Assembly (NCBI GenBank): GCA_036898135.1
Contig: CM072516.1
Coordinates: forward strand, 16,859,336 to 16,923,335
Length of the DNA stretch: 64,000 nt
Reading direction: 5' to 3'
From: Oncomelania hupensis
Taxonomy: Eukaryota; Mollusca; Gastropoda; Littorinimorpha; Pomatiopsidae
Part shown: positions 33,601 to 46,404 of the stretch, one piece after another
Position numbering within the stretch: the first letter of the stretch is position 1
How the letters are laid out: each line of letters begins with the position of its first letter
Made by a program: the position numbers and the translations under genes
The notes under the pieces: generated by a model
The model's database searches: none
Told to the model about the DNA's origin: nothing
Seen by the model: the letters and a program-made list of their open reading frames with translations, nothing else

Positions 33601-33754
33601 TTATATATTATATATATATCTGTCGCTTTACGTCTGTCTCTGTCCGTCTGTTTCGTTGTCTTTGCGCCTTCGTCTGTCTGCCGGTCTGCGGGCCTATATT
33701 CCTGTCTGTCTGTCACTCACTCACTCTCCCTTACCCTCCTCCCCTCCTCCCCCC

Positions 33755-34320
33755 CCCCCCGTGCGGGTGCCGGGAGTTTTGTATAAAGATATAGTATCCC
33801 CACTTTCTGGAAATTTAGTGCTTGAAATCCCCACTGTCACTGTCTTTCTCCGTTGTTCTTTATCATTCCTACTCTATTCTATAAATCTACTATACTATCT
33901 TCTTCTTCGCTAGACCAGTCACATACCTTTTTTCTTGAAAACTCTTGTGTGTTGGGTCAGCTTGGACGCTATCTGCCAAATGGTCACTGGGGCTTCCTAT
34001 GATATTATTATATAGCAATGTGGGCATTTTATATGTATGTTTTTTTGTGTGGATATTTTATAATGATGTTTATATTCTGTTTTGTTTTTGTAAACAGGGG
34101 TTCGATAAGTTGGGAGTATAGCTTCAGCGTCCTCTGCATGGGATGCCTTTATTGTAGAGTGACCGGCTGGTGGAGTGCCTTCAGTGTTACCACTAGGGTT
34201 GTTTTAGCAGATCTTTTATACGGATCAGGAGTGAGTCCTCTTTCAACCAAGTTGTGGTCCTGATTTTGTGGTCCTGATTCGGCTCTTTGCAGTCCGCTGG
34301 ACCCTGTAAGCAATGAATAA
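33755..34320 (+). mobile_element. Family A SINE-like retroposon, copy B
   Basis: Same sequence as 347-927 and 63079-63647 but inverted, with the C/G-rich 5' block at left (GTGCGGGTGCCGGG) and the GTCCGCTGGACC 3' block at right. The tail here is CAATGAATAACTAAC rather than (ATGTA)n, so it may be a different subfamily. No clear target duplication is seen. Confidence 0.75.
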
Positions 34321-34324
34321 CTAA

Positions 34325-34472
<148 letters not shown>

Positions 34473-34655
34473 TTCTGTTCTTGTTTTTGGTTCTCTCTCT
34501 TTCTTTTCTTAACTATCTCTCAAAATACGATTGCGCACAGAAATACGCACGCATACACATACAAACACGTAATCTCTCTCTCACACACAAACACACACAC
34601 TTAACAAGATAAACGTGATGGTAAGAGTTATGAGGGTGAGAGTAAGGACGAAATA

Positions 34656-34998
34656 AATAATATAATATAATATAATATAATATAATATAATATAATATAA
34701 TATAATATAATATAATATAATATAATATAATATAATATAATATAATATAATATCATAGATCTTACATATAATATAATTATAACGTAACGTAACGTTACAT
34801 AACATAATATGATACAATATGATATGATATAATATGATATGATTATATGGTATGATATATGATATGATATGATATGATATGATAAGATATGATATGATAT
34901 GATATGATATGATATGATATGATATGATATGATATGATATGATATGATATGATATGATATGATATGATATGATATGATATGCTATGATATGATATAAA
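34656..34998. repeat. Paired pentanucleotide arrays (TAATA)n and (GATAT)n
   Basis: About 19 TAATA units (34656-34752), a 50-bp junction, then about 35 GATAT units (34812-34995). Both have period 5 and similar composition, so one may derive from the other. Confidence 0.92.
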
Positions 34999-35405
34999 TA
35001 AATTAGAAAAAAAGGACTTGTACCTGTTGAAGACGACGGAAAGGAAAAGAAAGAAAAGGGGGGAGGGAGGAGAGGAGGAGAAGTACGACAGAAAGAAAGA
35101 AAGAAAATAATAAACCGCAGGAAAGAAAGAAGAATTATTGAAAGACGAGGCAAAAAACAATGGCGAATAATATTCTAGATCATTCCTCGCCCCAACCCGT
35201 CACAAACTGTCCATGTTGCATATTAGCGAACGTGTGATGCATAAAAAAGCAGACCTGATTTGCTGATCCCTCTCTTCCTATTAGCCCCGTGCTTCTCTGT
35301 TAGACGTTCTTTTCCTTTTTTCACTCTCAATAAGAGGGAGAGGACGATTGAGGGACGGAAGAGAACAAATGGAAGGACAGAGAGAGAGAGCGAAAGTGGA
35401 GGAGA
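34999..35405. other. No gene seen
   Basis: Purine-rich patches, no supported gene. Confidence 0.5.
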
Positions 35406-35412
35406 CAGAAAG

Positions 35413-35471
<59 letters not shown>
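35406..35471. repeat. (GA)n microsatellite
   Basis: Pure GA run. Confidence 0.97.
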
Positions 35472-35473
<2 letters not shown>

Positions 35474-35520
35474 CGTCATGAATCGCTTTGTACCGCGAGC
35501 TATGTGCACTATATAATTGT

Positions 35521-35597
35521 CACCACCACCATCATCGTCATCATAATCACCATCATTATTATCGTCATCGTCATTATTATATTATTTAATAATAATG

Positions 35598-35662
<65 letters not shown>

Positions 35663-35747
35663 TTTAAAAAAAATATAATAATGACGATAATGATGATGAT
35701 GATAATGATGATGATGATGATGATTTTTTTTAAACAACAACAACAAC

Positions 35748-35824
<77 letters not shown>

Positions 35825-35830
35825 CGAATC
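35521..35830. repeat. Compound (CAT)n/(AAT)n/(GAT)n/(CAA)n microsatellite
   Basis: Several trinucleotide arrays joined over 310 bp; the poly-Asn and poly-Tyr frames are artefacts. Confidence 0.95.
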
Positions 35831-36114
35831 GACAAATCAAAAAGATTTACAAGCAGTACATATGCCGAATTAGCGAATTATTATAATGATCGCATTTTTT
35901 TAAACATAATCCTTTAACTTGTCGTGCATGTGAAGAAAGGAGTGTGGGTTGGAAGCGGGAGGGATGGGGTGTAGGGTAGGGGAACAAAGGGGGAAGAATT
36001 GGAGTCGCATGTTGAGGGAAAACACAGTTGCATCAGTGCAGCGCAAGGCAGGAAAAAGGAGAATTGTGACCCATTAACACCTCCGAAGGTGTTTTACACC
36101 CTATAGCGTTCTAA

Positions 36115-36268
36115 TAGGAGTACTTCCTAAATAGCTGTCAACATGTATTTTTTACCGCATTTCAGGGGAAGCAACCTACTTTCGGTTTATTTAGGAGTAC
36201 TTCCTAACTAGCTGTCAACATGTATTGTGTACCGCATTTCAGGGGAAGCAACCTACTTTCGGTTTATT
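36115..36268. repeat. 77-bp tandem duplication
   Basis: TAGGAGTACTTCCTAA...TTCGGTTTATT occurs at 36115-36191 and 36192-36268 with only a few differences, so the duplication is recent. Confidence 0.92.
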
Positions 36269-36990
36269 TAGGGATAATGCCTATTCTCTGCCTAAGCACC
36301 AAAAGAACCTCAATGCTGTTGGAAGCAGTAGGTAGCCAGCATCAACGGGAAATACAACTTTCCCAGCAGCCTACGTTGAACCAGCAACCCGTAGAACTTT
36401 AGCGCTGTGCTGAGTTAATCTGGACCCGCAATGTAAACACACACGAATAAGAACGGAGAACTAAGACTGCCAGCAACAGCAGTACACAAAATAAAACCAA
36501 ACGACAAGAACCAAGGATTTTATTACAATCATGTAATTAACAATATAATATTTTTTGTTTGTTTAATAATGAGTGTAGCTGGATCTCTGAGTAAGAGAAT
36601 TTTTTTAAGGAAGAAGATAAAAAGAAACAAAGCAAGATATTATTAATATCAGCATTTCTCACAATACAGGATTTTAAAAAAAGAGTAGGAAATCCAAAGG
36701 GGATCTCAGATTGCAAGCTTTCGGTAATAACTCGCGCACCCATACAGAAAAACATGATTTTGCCATTGTCAAAGAAATGCACTGCACGGAATATGATGAA
36801 GAATGGTAAATTTTAAAAACATGCGACATTATAAATAAAAATGTAAGTTTAAAAAACTACAGAAGATAATTCAAGGACACAAATACAACACATAAATGAA
36901 AGAATCAATAAAAAGCAGAAGAAGAAGAAGAAGAAGAAGAAGAAAATCAATATTTAATTTAACGTAACAAACAAAGAAACAAACAAACAA
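36269..36990. other. No gene seen
   Basis: AT-rich. The (GAA)n run at 36915-36945 is the only repeat. Confidence 0.5.
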
Positions 36991-36994
36991 ATAG

Positions 36995-37660
36995 AAATTG
37001 TTAATTATAGTAACTTAAAAATAAATCTGTTCCGACAATGATACGCGCGATGTCCTGTAACATCGAACTATATAAGATGACTCTAATATCATCTTGTGCA
37101 CATAAAATAATTCCATTTTCTTTGTACAGTGCTGTTAAAACAGTACAATCAAATAATATGTTGTAAAGAAATAGTTCCAGCACATATACAAGTAACATTT
37201 TTCAAATATTTTGTACACCATGAATTCAAACGTAGCTTATATACTAATCTAGCAATAGTTCTGGAACAACTAACAATATTTACCTTGGGTATTTTATTAG
37301 TAAAGTCTTGTTCTAATAACGAATACTATTCAAATTGAGCTAATTTCACATTAGAATTAAAGACTGTATGCTCACATTTCATTGCACCATTTTTGGCCAA
37401 TTTATCTGAAATTTCATTACCATAAATCTCTAAATGTGATGGGACCCAACAAAATGTAATTCCAATACCTCTAATTCTATTACTATGAATAAGATATCTT
37501 ACTTCAAACATTATATCTGTTCTCTTTCTGCATTTCCAGTTTTTTAAAGCATAAAGCACTGATTTAGAGTCAACACAAATTAATATATTAAATATTTTAG
37601 CAGGAATGTTGAGTATGTATTCTATTACCATCATTATTGCATATAATTCACACAGAAGAA
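36995..37660 (-). pseudogene. LINE fragment: RNase H and C-terminal CCHC region
   Basis: On the minus strand about 37330-37650 encodes an RNase H core (ICVDSKSVLYAL, then FCWVPSH...ISDKLAK), related to the element at 55713-57537. After a stop and a frameshift, about 37001-37200 continues with a C-X-C-X7-H-X4-C segment in degraded form (ISLQHIIFDC). RNase H with a C-terminal CCHC is typical of I/Jockey-group LINEs. The 5' end is cut at a GAA tract. Confidence 0.85.
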
Positions 37661-38340
37661 GAAGAAGAAAACAAATCATATCACGAACACAGCACATCAC
37701 ACAATTAGGCTGTTAGGTTGTTTGGTTAATTGTATCGTGTTGTGTTTGTTTTTTTGCGCTTATCGGACAGAAGCTTTCACCACAATAATGTAGATTATTA
37801 GAATTCCATAATCATTCTATAAAGTGCAAAAGTTAAAAACAATTTGACTTTAGACACTTTGGACTGTGAGCGGATGTCCATTTGTATTGCATGACAGTGT
37901 AGCATGACTCTTCCAACGGCTGTATTATACAAATCAATTAGTTCAGCTCAATCCTATAAAATTCAACGAATCTTTATTACCATCAAAGGAATTATGTATA
38001 CCTATTTGTGTAAAATTTTGAATCGATAAAAGCATGCAAGGTAAACGACAGTTCTTTATTTAAAAAAGTTATTTTTAAAAAATCTAACCATTACTTCCAT
38101 CAAGAAATAATACTTTTAGAGATTGATTAATGTTTTCTTACCAACACGCGCTTTATACATCCCTATCACACATGCACGCCATACATAAACCATAAAAGCA
38201 AACTTTGTTAGTAACAAATTCATTATTAAAAAACAACAAAACAATGCCAGGATAACAGTGATTATATGTAACACAAAAAAGTCTTTAAAAAAAAGTAGTA
38301 AATATTTATACTGTTTTCCTTCCTGGGTCTAACCGGGCAT
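37661..38340. other. No gene seen
   Basis: AT-rich sequence, possibly LINE-flanking; no gene supported. Confidence 0.45.
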
Positions 38341-38554
38341 ATAAATAGCTGTGAATAGGTTTTTGCTATTCTATTTTTGTCTTTTTTTTGTCATTTGTGT
38401 ACATAGTTGTAAATAGTTTTTACTTTTACTGTTCCGTCTTTTGGTGTATCGTAGCAAAAGCGATGTTTGATCGAGTGCATGTATTTTTATGTAATGACTA
38501 TGTAAAGCGCGGTGAGTCTGGTCATAGGCTGGAGTACCCGCTATATAAAAATCC

Positions 38555-38633
<79 letters not shown>

Positions 38634-38640
38634 ATTATTA
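38341..38640 (+). mobile_element. Interspersed repeat X, copy 1, with (ATT)n tail
   Basis: Reverse complement of 55431-55712 plus 57550-57640. It ends in CTATATAAAAATCCG(TTATT)n. The AAGCG...CTATATAAA-(ATT)n end resembles repeats V and S. It is a short non-autonomous element with no coding capacity. Confidence 0.75.
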
Positions 38641-39120
38641 TTAAAACGGTGCAAGTTACCAAAATACCGCATATCACAGCAAAGGGAAACAATTCAGTAT
38701 AAAACACCGACCAGCTCAAGGGAGGTAAATATCTGAACAGACATCAAGCAGGCCACACACACACACCCACACACGCACACACACACATTCTTTGCTCGAT
38801 AATGACTCGCTATATTGTAGAGTTCAAACTGGGTTCATATTTCCGGCGGATCCTGGCACAAATCCTCCCCACTACTTTCCCCCCCCCTCCCCTCACTTAT
38901 CACACTCCTGTCTCTCTTTCCTCCGCCCCCCACCCCACTCCAGACTGTATTTGCCAATGTTAATAGCCAAAATCTCTCTCTCACTCTCTGTGTTTTTTTT
39001 ACATTAAATTTTTTTTTAATGGTATAGTAAATCTTGATGCTATCTTATTACAAAAGGTCTGATTGTAAGAATGGGCTTATGCCTAAAATCTTAACCTTTA
39101 AAATAAAGTTCTGAAGTCTG

Positions 39121-39195
<75 letters not shown>

Positions 39196-39735
39196 CTTAT
39201 TTTATTTTTGTTGTGGTTTATTTTACCCTGTCTCAAGCTTTTTCACTCCGTCTCCTCATCACCCTTATCCCTTTGCATTCTGTTTCATTCCTTCAGGTCG
39301 CCTGTCCGAGTCGGTCACCCCCAATGTACCTAAATATACATACAGCAAGGGCTTTGAAACGTTTTGTAACTTCTTTTTTTTTTCTACGAAACTGACAGCA
39401 ATCTCGCCTGGAACTTTTGTTGCGTAACAAGCCATTTGGACCTACCTCACAGGTCAAGATTTAAAGGGCTGCTACTCTGTCGAAAAAAATCCAATATGAC
39501 AGCGGACAAAATATCCACGATTGTCGCATTGAATTTCTCTGCGGCATATTATTATCGTAAAAAGTGCAATAGGGGATGCAGATAAGGATTGTTTACAGGG
39601 GAGGTATTGATTTTACTGATTACTAAATTTTACCAGCAATTCCAAATTGTCGGGAAGTGTTTTGGCGTCTGTCATCAAGACGGCCATCTCAAAACTGTTT
39701 TCGCTTGAGCGGGGGTTTAACTATAAAGACAACTT

Positions 39736-39783
<48 letters not shown>

Positions 39784-40229
39784 GCGCACCTACACACACA
39801 CACACACACGCAGGATCCCACCCTCATACACCTGCTAAGCATTTTGGCCCTGTGAAATTCTCTGCAGGACTCTATCATGCATCATGCACATGCATATGCA
39901 GGCCCGTCTGTGACCTCTCCGCTCTACAGACACAATCCCAACGATCATATCGCGTTGATCGTGGTTCGCGAGTTTTTTTTATATTTTATTTACTCCCACT
40001 GTTTTTGGTGTTTTTTGTTGTTTTTTTTTGGGGGGGGGGAGAGGGGTTAAATTGGGGTGGGGAGGGCCGTGCTCCAGCTTTGTAAATCTCATTTCCAACA
40101 TGTCTTTATGTGTGCTCTAAAGACTCAATCTTTTCCTTTTTAGTTCCTCCTACCCCAAACCTCTCCTCCCCCCACCCCATTCCTTATTTCCGTATGTCAT
40201 TTGGTCTCTCTCTCTCCCTCTCTCTCTCC

Positions 40230-40300
<71 letters not shown>

Positions 40301-40670
40301 CCGTAAACCTCATGCCAGCTCCTTTTATTTCCTTCTCTACGATTATGAACATGCCACATATTTAAAAAAACAAAAACAAACTTTTAATACGTTTTCCTTC
40401 TCATTTTAAATATTCTTTTGCTGTTACCCTCTCGTTCCTTTCATTCCTCCGCCTCTCTTTCGTTCTCTCCACATTCTGCATCAAACATTATGCAACGGCA
40501 GAACACATAATGGTTTTGTGACGTCACCCATTGTTCATGTAACTGTTCTCTTCTGTCTTTCGTTCTCCCGTTTTCTTATCACCCTTGCCGATGATTATGT
40601 AATGTGATAGCACAGCCGGGAGCCCAAAGCGGTGTGTCATATCAACGTTGTCCATTCTTGTCTTTCGTTC

Positions 40671-40690
<20 letters not shown>
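38641..40690. other. Unassigned 2 kb rich in microsatellites
   Basis: Holds (CT)n at 39124-39194, (CA)n at 39740-39812, (CT)n at 40205-40297 and poly-T at 40674-40703. A TGACGTCA lies at 40519. No gene is supported. Confidence 0.6.
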
Positions 40691-40699
<9 letters not shown>

Positions 40700-40705
<6 letters not shown>

Positions 40706-42783
40706 GTTCCCAGGCTTTTTGCTTTCGGCGTCCGTCCAACGTCCGCCCGTCCCGCGTTCGGAAGTGACATTTGCGCACTTTTCTCCGAAACTAATGGACG
40801 TATTCTTTGAAACTTGGTATTTAGTTTGGACATAGTGAACCCTACCAAATGACCCCCCTACCCCCCCCCCCCCCCAAAAAAAAAAAAAAAAAAAACTATG
40901 CATGTTGGGTGACATTATCATGGTGATGTCATAATTTGTTGTTGTTGTGGTTTTGTGGGTTTTTTTTTCTCATCCGATTTTCTTCCAAACTACTGAAGGG
41001 ATTTGGTTCAAGATTGCACTTTACCTGTGCCTCCATGATAAAACTGGAATCATAGTAACATAATATTGTTTTCAACAATATATATTTTTTAAACTTCGTA
41101 TGTTCAAGTTTGCACTTTACCTAAGATAAAACCGTAATCATAGTGACATAATTTTTTTTAAATACAATATATATATTTTTTAAACTTCGTATGTAATTAG
41201 AGTCCTCAGATTCCTTGAGCCTTAAACGAAACAATGGTATATTGAATGACGTCATCGTGTGACGCCATAATGGTGACGTCAAACATTTTTTTTTTCTAAT
41301 CCTATTCCTACAGCACCAACAACATCTATATAGCATGTGATTGTAGACTTTAAGAAAGCGTTTGTCCGAGTCTGGCATCCAGCTCTATGGGCAACCATGC
41401 GAGTGTACCACATCAACCCTAAATTATTGATCATCAAAAGCCTGTATGACAAGGCTACAAGTGCAGTTCTCAACATCAGCGCCATCGGGAACTGGTTCAG
41501 AACAACAATCGGTGTGCGTCAATGATGCATACTCTCTCCAACACTCTTCAACATCTTCCTAGAGCGCATAATGTCAGATGCCCTTGCAGATCACGAAGGT
41601 ATAGCCTGCATAGAATGTAGAGCAATCTCAAACCTCCGTTTTGCGGATGACATTGATGGATTGGCTGGAGAGGAACAAGAACGTGAACAGCTGGTACAGA
41701 GGCTGGGCACCACTTCCAGAGCCTATGGAATGAAAATAAGTGCAGAGAAGATCAAAATGATTACCAACAACACCAATGGCATCAACAAGGACATCAAAGT
41801 CCAAGGTCAGTCCCTCAACACAGTGCATAGCTTCGAATATTTAGGAGCCATTGTATCAGGCAATGGGTCCCGACAGGAAGTCCTCTCCAGAATCGCACAA
41901 ACAACTGTTGCCCTGATAAGGTTGAAGCCCATTTGGAAAGACAGGACCATCAGTGCAGCCTACACTCTAAAGTAAGGCTGATGCGCTACTTGTTATCTCC
42001 ATATTCCTATTCGTTTGCGAAACTTGGATCTCCACAGCAGATCTACAACGAAGAATACAAAGCATGGAGATGAGGTGCTACAGAAGACTTCTGGGCATTT
42101 GCTAAACCCAGCACATCACCAACAACAAAGTCCGACAGACCATCACACAAGCCATTGGACAACACGATGACAAGCTCACAGTGGTGAAGAAACGGAAACT
42201 CCGATGGTACGGCCACGTCACCGTAGCATCAGGCTTTGCAAAGACCATCCTGCATGGCACGATGCACGGAGGCAGAAGAGTTTGGATATAGAAAAAGAGG
42301 TGGGAGGACAAAATTCGAGAATGGACTGGCTTGACACCTAGCGAAGCCATGAAGGTTGCTGAAAACAGAGAAAGATGGAGTACGCTGGTTAAACGATCAT
42401 CTGTGGTGCCCCCTACGAATTTCGAGTTACGGGACAGGATAGGATTTTCTACCAAACTATTGGAGAGATTTGGTTCACATTTGGTATATATTTAGACTTT
42501 ACCTATGCCTCCAACGTAATCCAAAATTATGCACATCGAGTGATGTAATCATGATGACCTCACCTTTTAAATGTTTTTGTTACATTTCCTTTAAACTTTG
42601 TTTGTTATGAGAGTGCATAGATTCTTTGAGCCTTATTTAAAACCTACGTATAATGAGTAACGTCATCGCGGTGACGTAATATTTTTTCTTTTCAGTTAGT
42701 AATTTTGTGCACGTTTCTTTGAAACTATTGGATGGATTTCTTTGAAACTTGGTTTTTAGTTTGTGTGTTGGTGAGTGTGTGTG

Positions 42784-42830
<47 letters not shown>

Positions 42831-42848
42831 TGGGAAAGAGAATGTGTT

Positions 42849-42908
<60 letters not shown>

Positions 42909-42990
42909 GAGCTAGGAAAGAGAGAGAGAGAGGGTGATGGGGGGAGGGGTGGCCACACGTGGGAACTCTGCACCCATAAGAGTCCAGCGC
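40700..42990 (+). mobile_element. Interspersed repeat U, copy 2, interrupted by an RTE-like LINE
   Basis: Left part 40700-41306 and right part 42447-42990 align consecutively with 6620-7735, from the CCGTCC-rich start to the GGAACTCTGCACCC end. TGACGTCA occurs at 41247 and 41274. A GT/GA microsatellite at 42780-42925 expands the same place as the GT stretch in copy 1. Confidence 0.72.
41307..42446 (+). pseudogene. RTE-like LINE, 5'-truncated and broken, plus-strand copy
   Basis: Encodes the RT from about VDFKKAF onward, with an intact RFADDI box near 41640, then the C-terminal basic segment. A TGA at about 41525 breaks the conserved RQGC block, and a frameshift follows near 41960. It ends with (AGGAT)2. 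Divergence from 43076-44152 suggests an older copy. It sits inside repeat U. Confidence 0.9.
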
Positions 42991-43019
42991 ACGTTTGTCT
43001 TCTTCCTGTTTTCATCTTC

Positions 43020-43075
43020 TTTTTTCTTGGTCCTGATTTGACTCGGAAGAGTCCGCTGGACCTAAAGCAATAATC
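43020..43075 (-). mobile_element. Family A 3'-end fragment, split by an RTE insertion
   Basis: GACTCGGAAGAGTCCGCTGG then ACCTAAAGCAATAATC matches the family A 3' end. The missing ATGTAATGTAATGT tail reappears at 44160-44175, beyond the RTE copy. Confidence 0.8.
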
Positions 43076-44152
43076 CTCCTATCCTATCCTATCCTGTCCC
43101 ATAACCCGAAGGTCGTAGGGGCACCACAGATGATCGCTTAACCAGCATACTCCATCTTTCTCTGTCCTCAGCAGCCCTCATGGCTTCGCTCAGTGTCAAA
43201 CCAGTCCATTCTCGAATGTTGTCCTCCCACCTCTTTTTCGGTCTCCCCCTTCTTCTACCTCCTTGCACTGTGCCTTGCAGAATGGTCTTTGCAAGGCCTG
43301 ATGATCTGGTGACGTGGCCATACCATCGGAGTTTCCGTTTCTTCACCACTGTGAGCAGGTCATCGTGTTGTCCAATGGCTTGTGTGATGGTCTGTCGGAC
43401 TTCAATGTTGGTGATGTGTTGGGTATAGGAAATGCACAGAAGTCTTCTGTAGCACCTCATCTCCATGCTTTGTATTCTTCGTTGGAGATCTGCTGTGAGG
43501 GTCCATGCTTCGCAAGCATATAGGAAGATGGAGATGACCAGAGAGCGCAGCAGTCTTACTTTGGAATGTAGACTGATGGTTCTGTCTTTCCAAATGGGCT
43601 TCAACCTTGTCAGGGCAGCAGTTGTTTGTGCGATCCTGGAGAGGACTTCCTGTCGAGACCCATTGTCTGACACAATGGCTCCTAAATATTTGAAGCTGTG
43701 CACTGTGTTGAGGGATTGGCCTTGTACTTTGATGTCCGTGTTGATGCCATTGGTGTTGTTGGTCATCATTTTGGTCTTCTCTGCACTTATTTCCATTCCA
43801 TAAGCTCTGGAGGTGGTGTCAAGCCTCTGTACAAGCTGTTCAAGTTCTTGTTCCTCTCCAGCCAATCCATCAATATCATCCGCAAAACGAAGATTGGAGA
43901 TTGCTCTGCCCCCTATGCTGACTGTGCTTTCGTGATCTGCAAGAGCATCTGACATGATGCGCTCTAGGAAGATGTTGAAGAGTGTTGGAGAGAGTAGGCA
44001 TCCTTGACGCACACCGATTGTTGTTCTGAACCAGTTCCCGATGACGCTGTTATGGAGGACTGCACTGGTAGCCTTGTCATACAGGCTTTTGATGACTTCT
44101 ATAATTTTAGGGCTGATGTTGTAAACTTTCATGGTTGCCCATAGAGCTGCAT
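43076..44152 (-). mobile_element. RTE-like LINE, 5'-truncated, with target duplication
   Basis: Flanked by AATAATC on both sides (43069-43075 and 44153-44159) and ending, on the minus strand, in a (GGATA)n/(AGGAT)n tail. It is inserted in the tail of a family A element. The combination of 5' truncation, a short pentanucleotide tail and the C-terminal basic block points to the RTE/BovB group. Confidence 0.88.
43089..44132 (-). CDS. RTE-like reverse transcriptase, C-terminal 347 residues (truncated copy)
   Basis: Open for 347 codons. RT motifs present are the RQGC-LSP-LFNIFLE block at 42-57 and the catalytic FADDI at 83-87. The EKTK-type and FKYLGA thumb motifs follow. The C-terminus has a WYGHV segment, then a GRRRGRPKKRWEDNIREWTG basic block. 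The endonuclease domain and RT fingers are missing, so it cannot work alone. The frame being open with intact catalytic aspartates suggests a fairly recent insertion. The first Met is only the first in-frame ATG after the truncation. Confidence 0.88.
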   Translation of the reverse strand: MKVYNISPKIIEVIKSLYDKATSAVLHNSVIGNWFRTTIGVRQGCLLSPTLFNIFLERIMSDALADHESTVSIGGRAISNLRFADDIDGLAGEEQELEQLVQRLDTTSRAYGMEISAEKTKMMTNNTNGINTDIKVQGQSLNTVHSFKYLGAIVSDNGSRQEVLSRIAQTTAALTRLKPIWKDRTISLHSKVRLLRSLVISIFLYACEAWTLTADLQRRIQSMEMRCYRRLLCISYTQHITNIEVRQTITQAIGQHDDLLTVVKKRKLRWYGHVTRSSGLAKTILQGTVQGGRRRGRPKKRWEDNIREWTGLTLSEAMRAAEDRERWSMLVKRSSVVPLRPSGYGTG

Positions 44153-44235
44153 AATAATCATGTAATGTAATGTTCTCATATTGTTTGTTTTGGTTTGGAC
44201 AATGGCGCCAAGATCTGCAAGTGGGCGCTTGGGCG

Positions 44236-44316
44236 GCTTGGGCTTAGGTCCTGTATCGGCAAGCGCCTCCAGCAGCTCTTCAGCTGGAAAAGCGCGCTAT
44301 TAAAGAACGGTTAAAT
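44236..44316 (+). mobile_element. Short repeat S, copy 2
   Basis: Matches 33517-33600. Ends in AAAAGCGCGCTATTAAAG. Confidence 0.6.
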
Positions 44317-45059
44317 AAGCGATCGCGCAAGGCGCTTGCACCGCCGACAACAAATACAAACATTGACTTCATCTCATTGTCTGTCTGCCTGTAATTCTGT
44401 CTCTCTGTCTGTCTGTCTCTCTGTCCGTCTTTCTCTGGTCACGGAATTTAATATATCAGGGATGATTTGTTTAAACGTTCAATTCTAATCTCTGTGTCTC
44501 TGTCTATCCAGAGGGAATATTTTCCTGTCTTTTTTCTTTCTTTCTTTCCATTTTTTTACGTGATGGTATAATTATGCAACGTGATAACGCAGTGGAAAGC
44601 ATTCTAAAGTATTTCATGTAATCTCTGAAGCTTTACAGGGTAGTGGGCGTGGCGTTGGTCCCTGCAACTGTGACGAAGATGCACCAGCTGGCGGCAAGTG
44701 CGCTTCATGATCTAACCGCCTATTGGGGCAGTAATATATCTGGCATAATTCCTCTTGGCCACGGTCTAGGTAGACCTATTTGAGCAATAGCGAAAGTATT
44801 GATATATGTTAATCATAAGGCGCCGATCAGTTATATATAAATTGTCTTGTCTTGTCTTATCTTGTCTTGTCTTGTTCACACCTCACAAAGTTTGTCGCCC
44901 GTATCATGGCAGGTGAATTTAGCGAATGTTAACAAACCTGTTAATCAAGTATAGTTAAGTCAATAAATCTGTACTATCCCCAACAGATAAGCCAACACAG
45001 GCCAAGAAAATCACATCTCTCAAAGATTGTCGATGCTTTGGTACTTGGGAAAAAGCAAT
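44317..45059. other. Possible retroposon ending in (CTTGT)n; no gene
   Basis: A TCTTG pentanucleotide run at 44841-44877 follows an ATATATAAATTG stretch, so 44640-44877 may be a tailed non-autonomous retroposon. I have no second copy to confirm it. Confidence 0.4.
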
Positions 45060-45362
45060 TTAAGGTAAAAAGGTAAAGGTAGTCCCATAGCCTTGTGGCC
45101 GTAGGGGAGCGTGATGTTGGAGATCACACTTATCTTGGGCCAGCGTAATGGGGGTGATGCCCATCTCTCTCCCTCGCTGCTTTACCTTCCCCACCCTCAA
45201 GAAAGTAGGTGCTCAGTCACAGTTGAGTCAACTGGGGGCGTTTTTATTTGTCGCTTCACGTTTTGCGGTCACCCATCCAAGTGCTAACCGCACTGGACGG
45301 TGCATAACGTGCGACACAGTAGCGAGTGCTCCAACCACTGCACTATCCGACACCCCAAAGAG
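45060..45362 (-). mobile_element. tRNA-like SINE or short repeat
   Basis: On the minus strand the right end reads GATAGTGCAGTGGTTGGAGC, like a tRNA A-box region. The left end is a GGTAAAGGTAGTCCC block. It has no B box I can defend, so the assignment to SINE is tentative. Confidence 0.45.
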
Positions 45363-45499
45363 CAATTGTAAAAGCTATTTCCTAATGGTTTACCGTTATT
45401 CATGGTGACGACAAACGACCAGAACTGTATTACCATGCTTATGTTTCTTCTGGTAGTCAGAATTAAAGATTTGAATGTCTTGGCTTTCACCACAAGCTA

Positions 45500-45601
<102 letters not shown>

Positions 45602-46404
45602 GCTTATTATTAACACCATGGAAGAGTTGTAAAATCTCGCAGAAGCAAGTCGCACGTGCTTGATCGTTCTCTCCTCCATCTATTCGCCATATCGCTCAGT
45701 TGCTACTCTAGTATTCTGTCCACGTCCAGAAGCCTTGATGCCCGCTGGTCAATGTCTTGACAGCCCGCTAACACCCATGCCGGGCGCCGTTCATTTTGAA
45801 TGACGAGCCAAGCATAACGTTGATTTGTTAGTGTGTGTATGTGCAACGAACACGAATAGGAGAGAAATTACAATGTAAATATTTTGGAAAAAGCTAGTGG
45901 CTTCTAAATAATTATCTAACTGTATTATTAGAGTAAGGACTAGATTCTTCACCACTCTAACACCCCCCCCCACCCATTTCTCTCCCCCCCTCCACACATA
46001 CACACTGATTGTCTGGGGTACCGTAGTGCAATATACCATGCTGGGAAATACGATGGGAAACAACTTTGGCCGGCTTGCCAGCATGTTGCGCCAGAGTTGT
46101 CTAACGCTCAGCGGACATTCTTTACAAACGAACACAGCTCCTCGCTTACAGTTTCTGCTCTGTCCTCCATCAAACCTTCCGGATCAACCGAAAGGTTGAT
46201 TTCAGTTGCAATCCTACTGTAGCTAGCTAGTTCCGTTAGTTCGGCCTTGGACTGTCAGGCAAGCACCTTTCCCGAAGAAAAGCTTGCAGATCGGAGTAGG
46301 TTCCATAGTGTTAGGAGACGAGATGTTCGCCCGGATAACTCTAGGTAACTAAAAACAAAACAACAAAGACAAGTTACCTCCCATTTCCTAAGACTGTCTA
46401 TTGT
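45602..46404. other. No gene seen
   Basis: No recognisable element. Confidence 0.5.
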
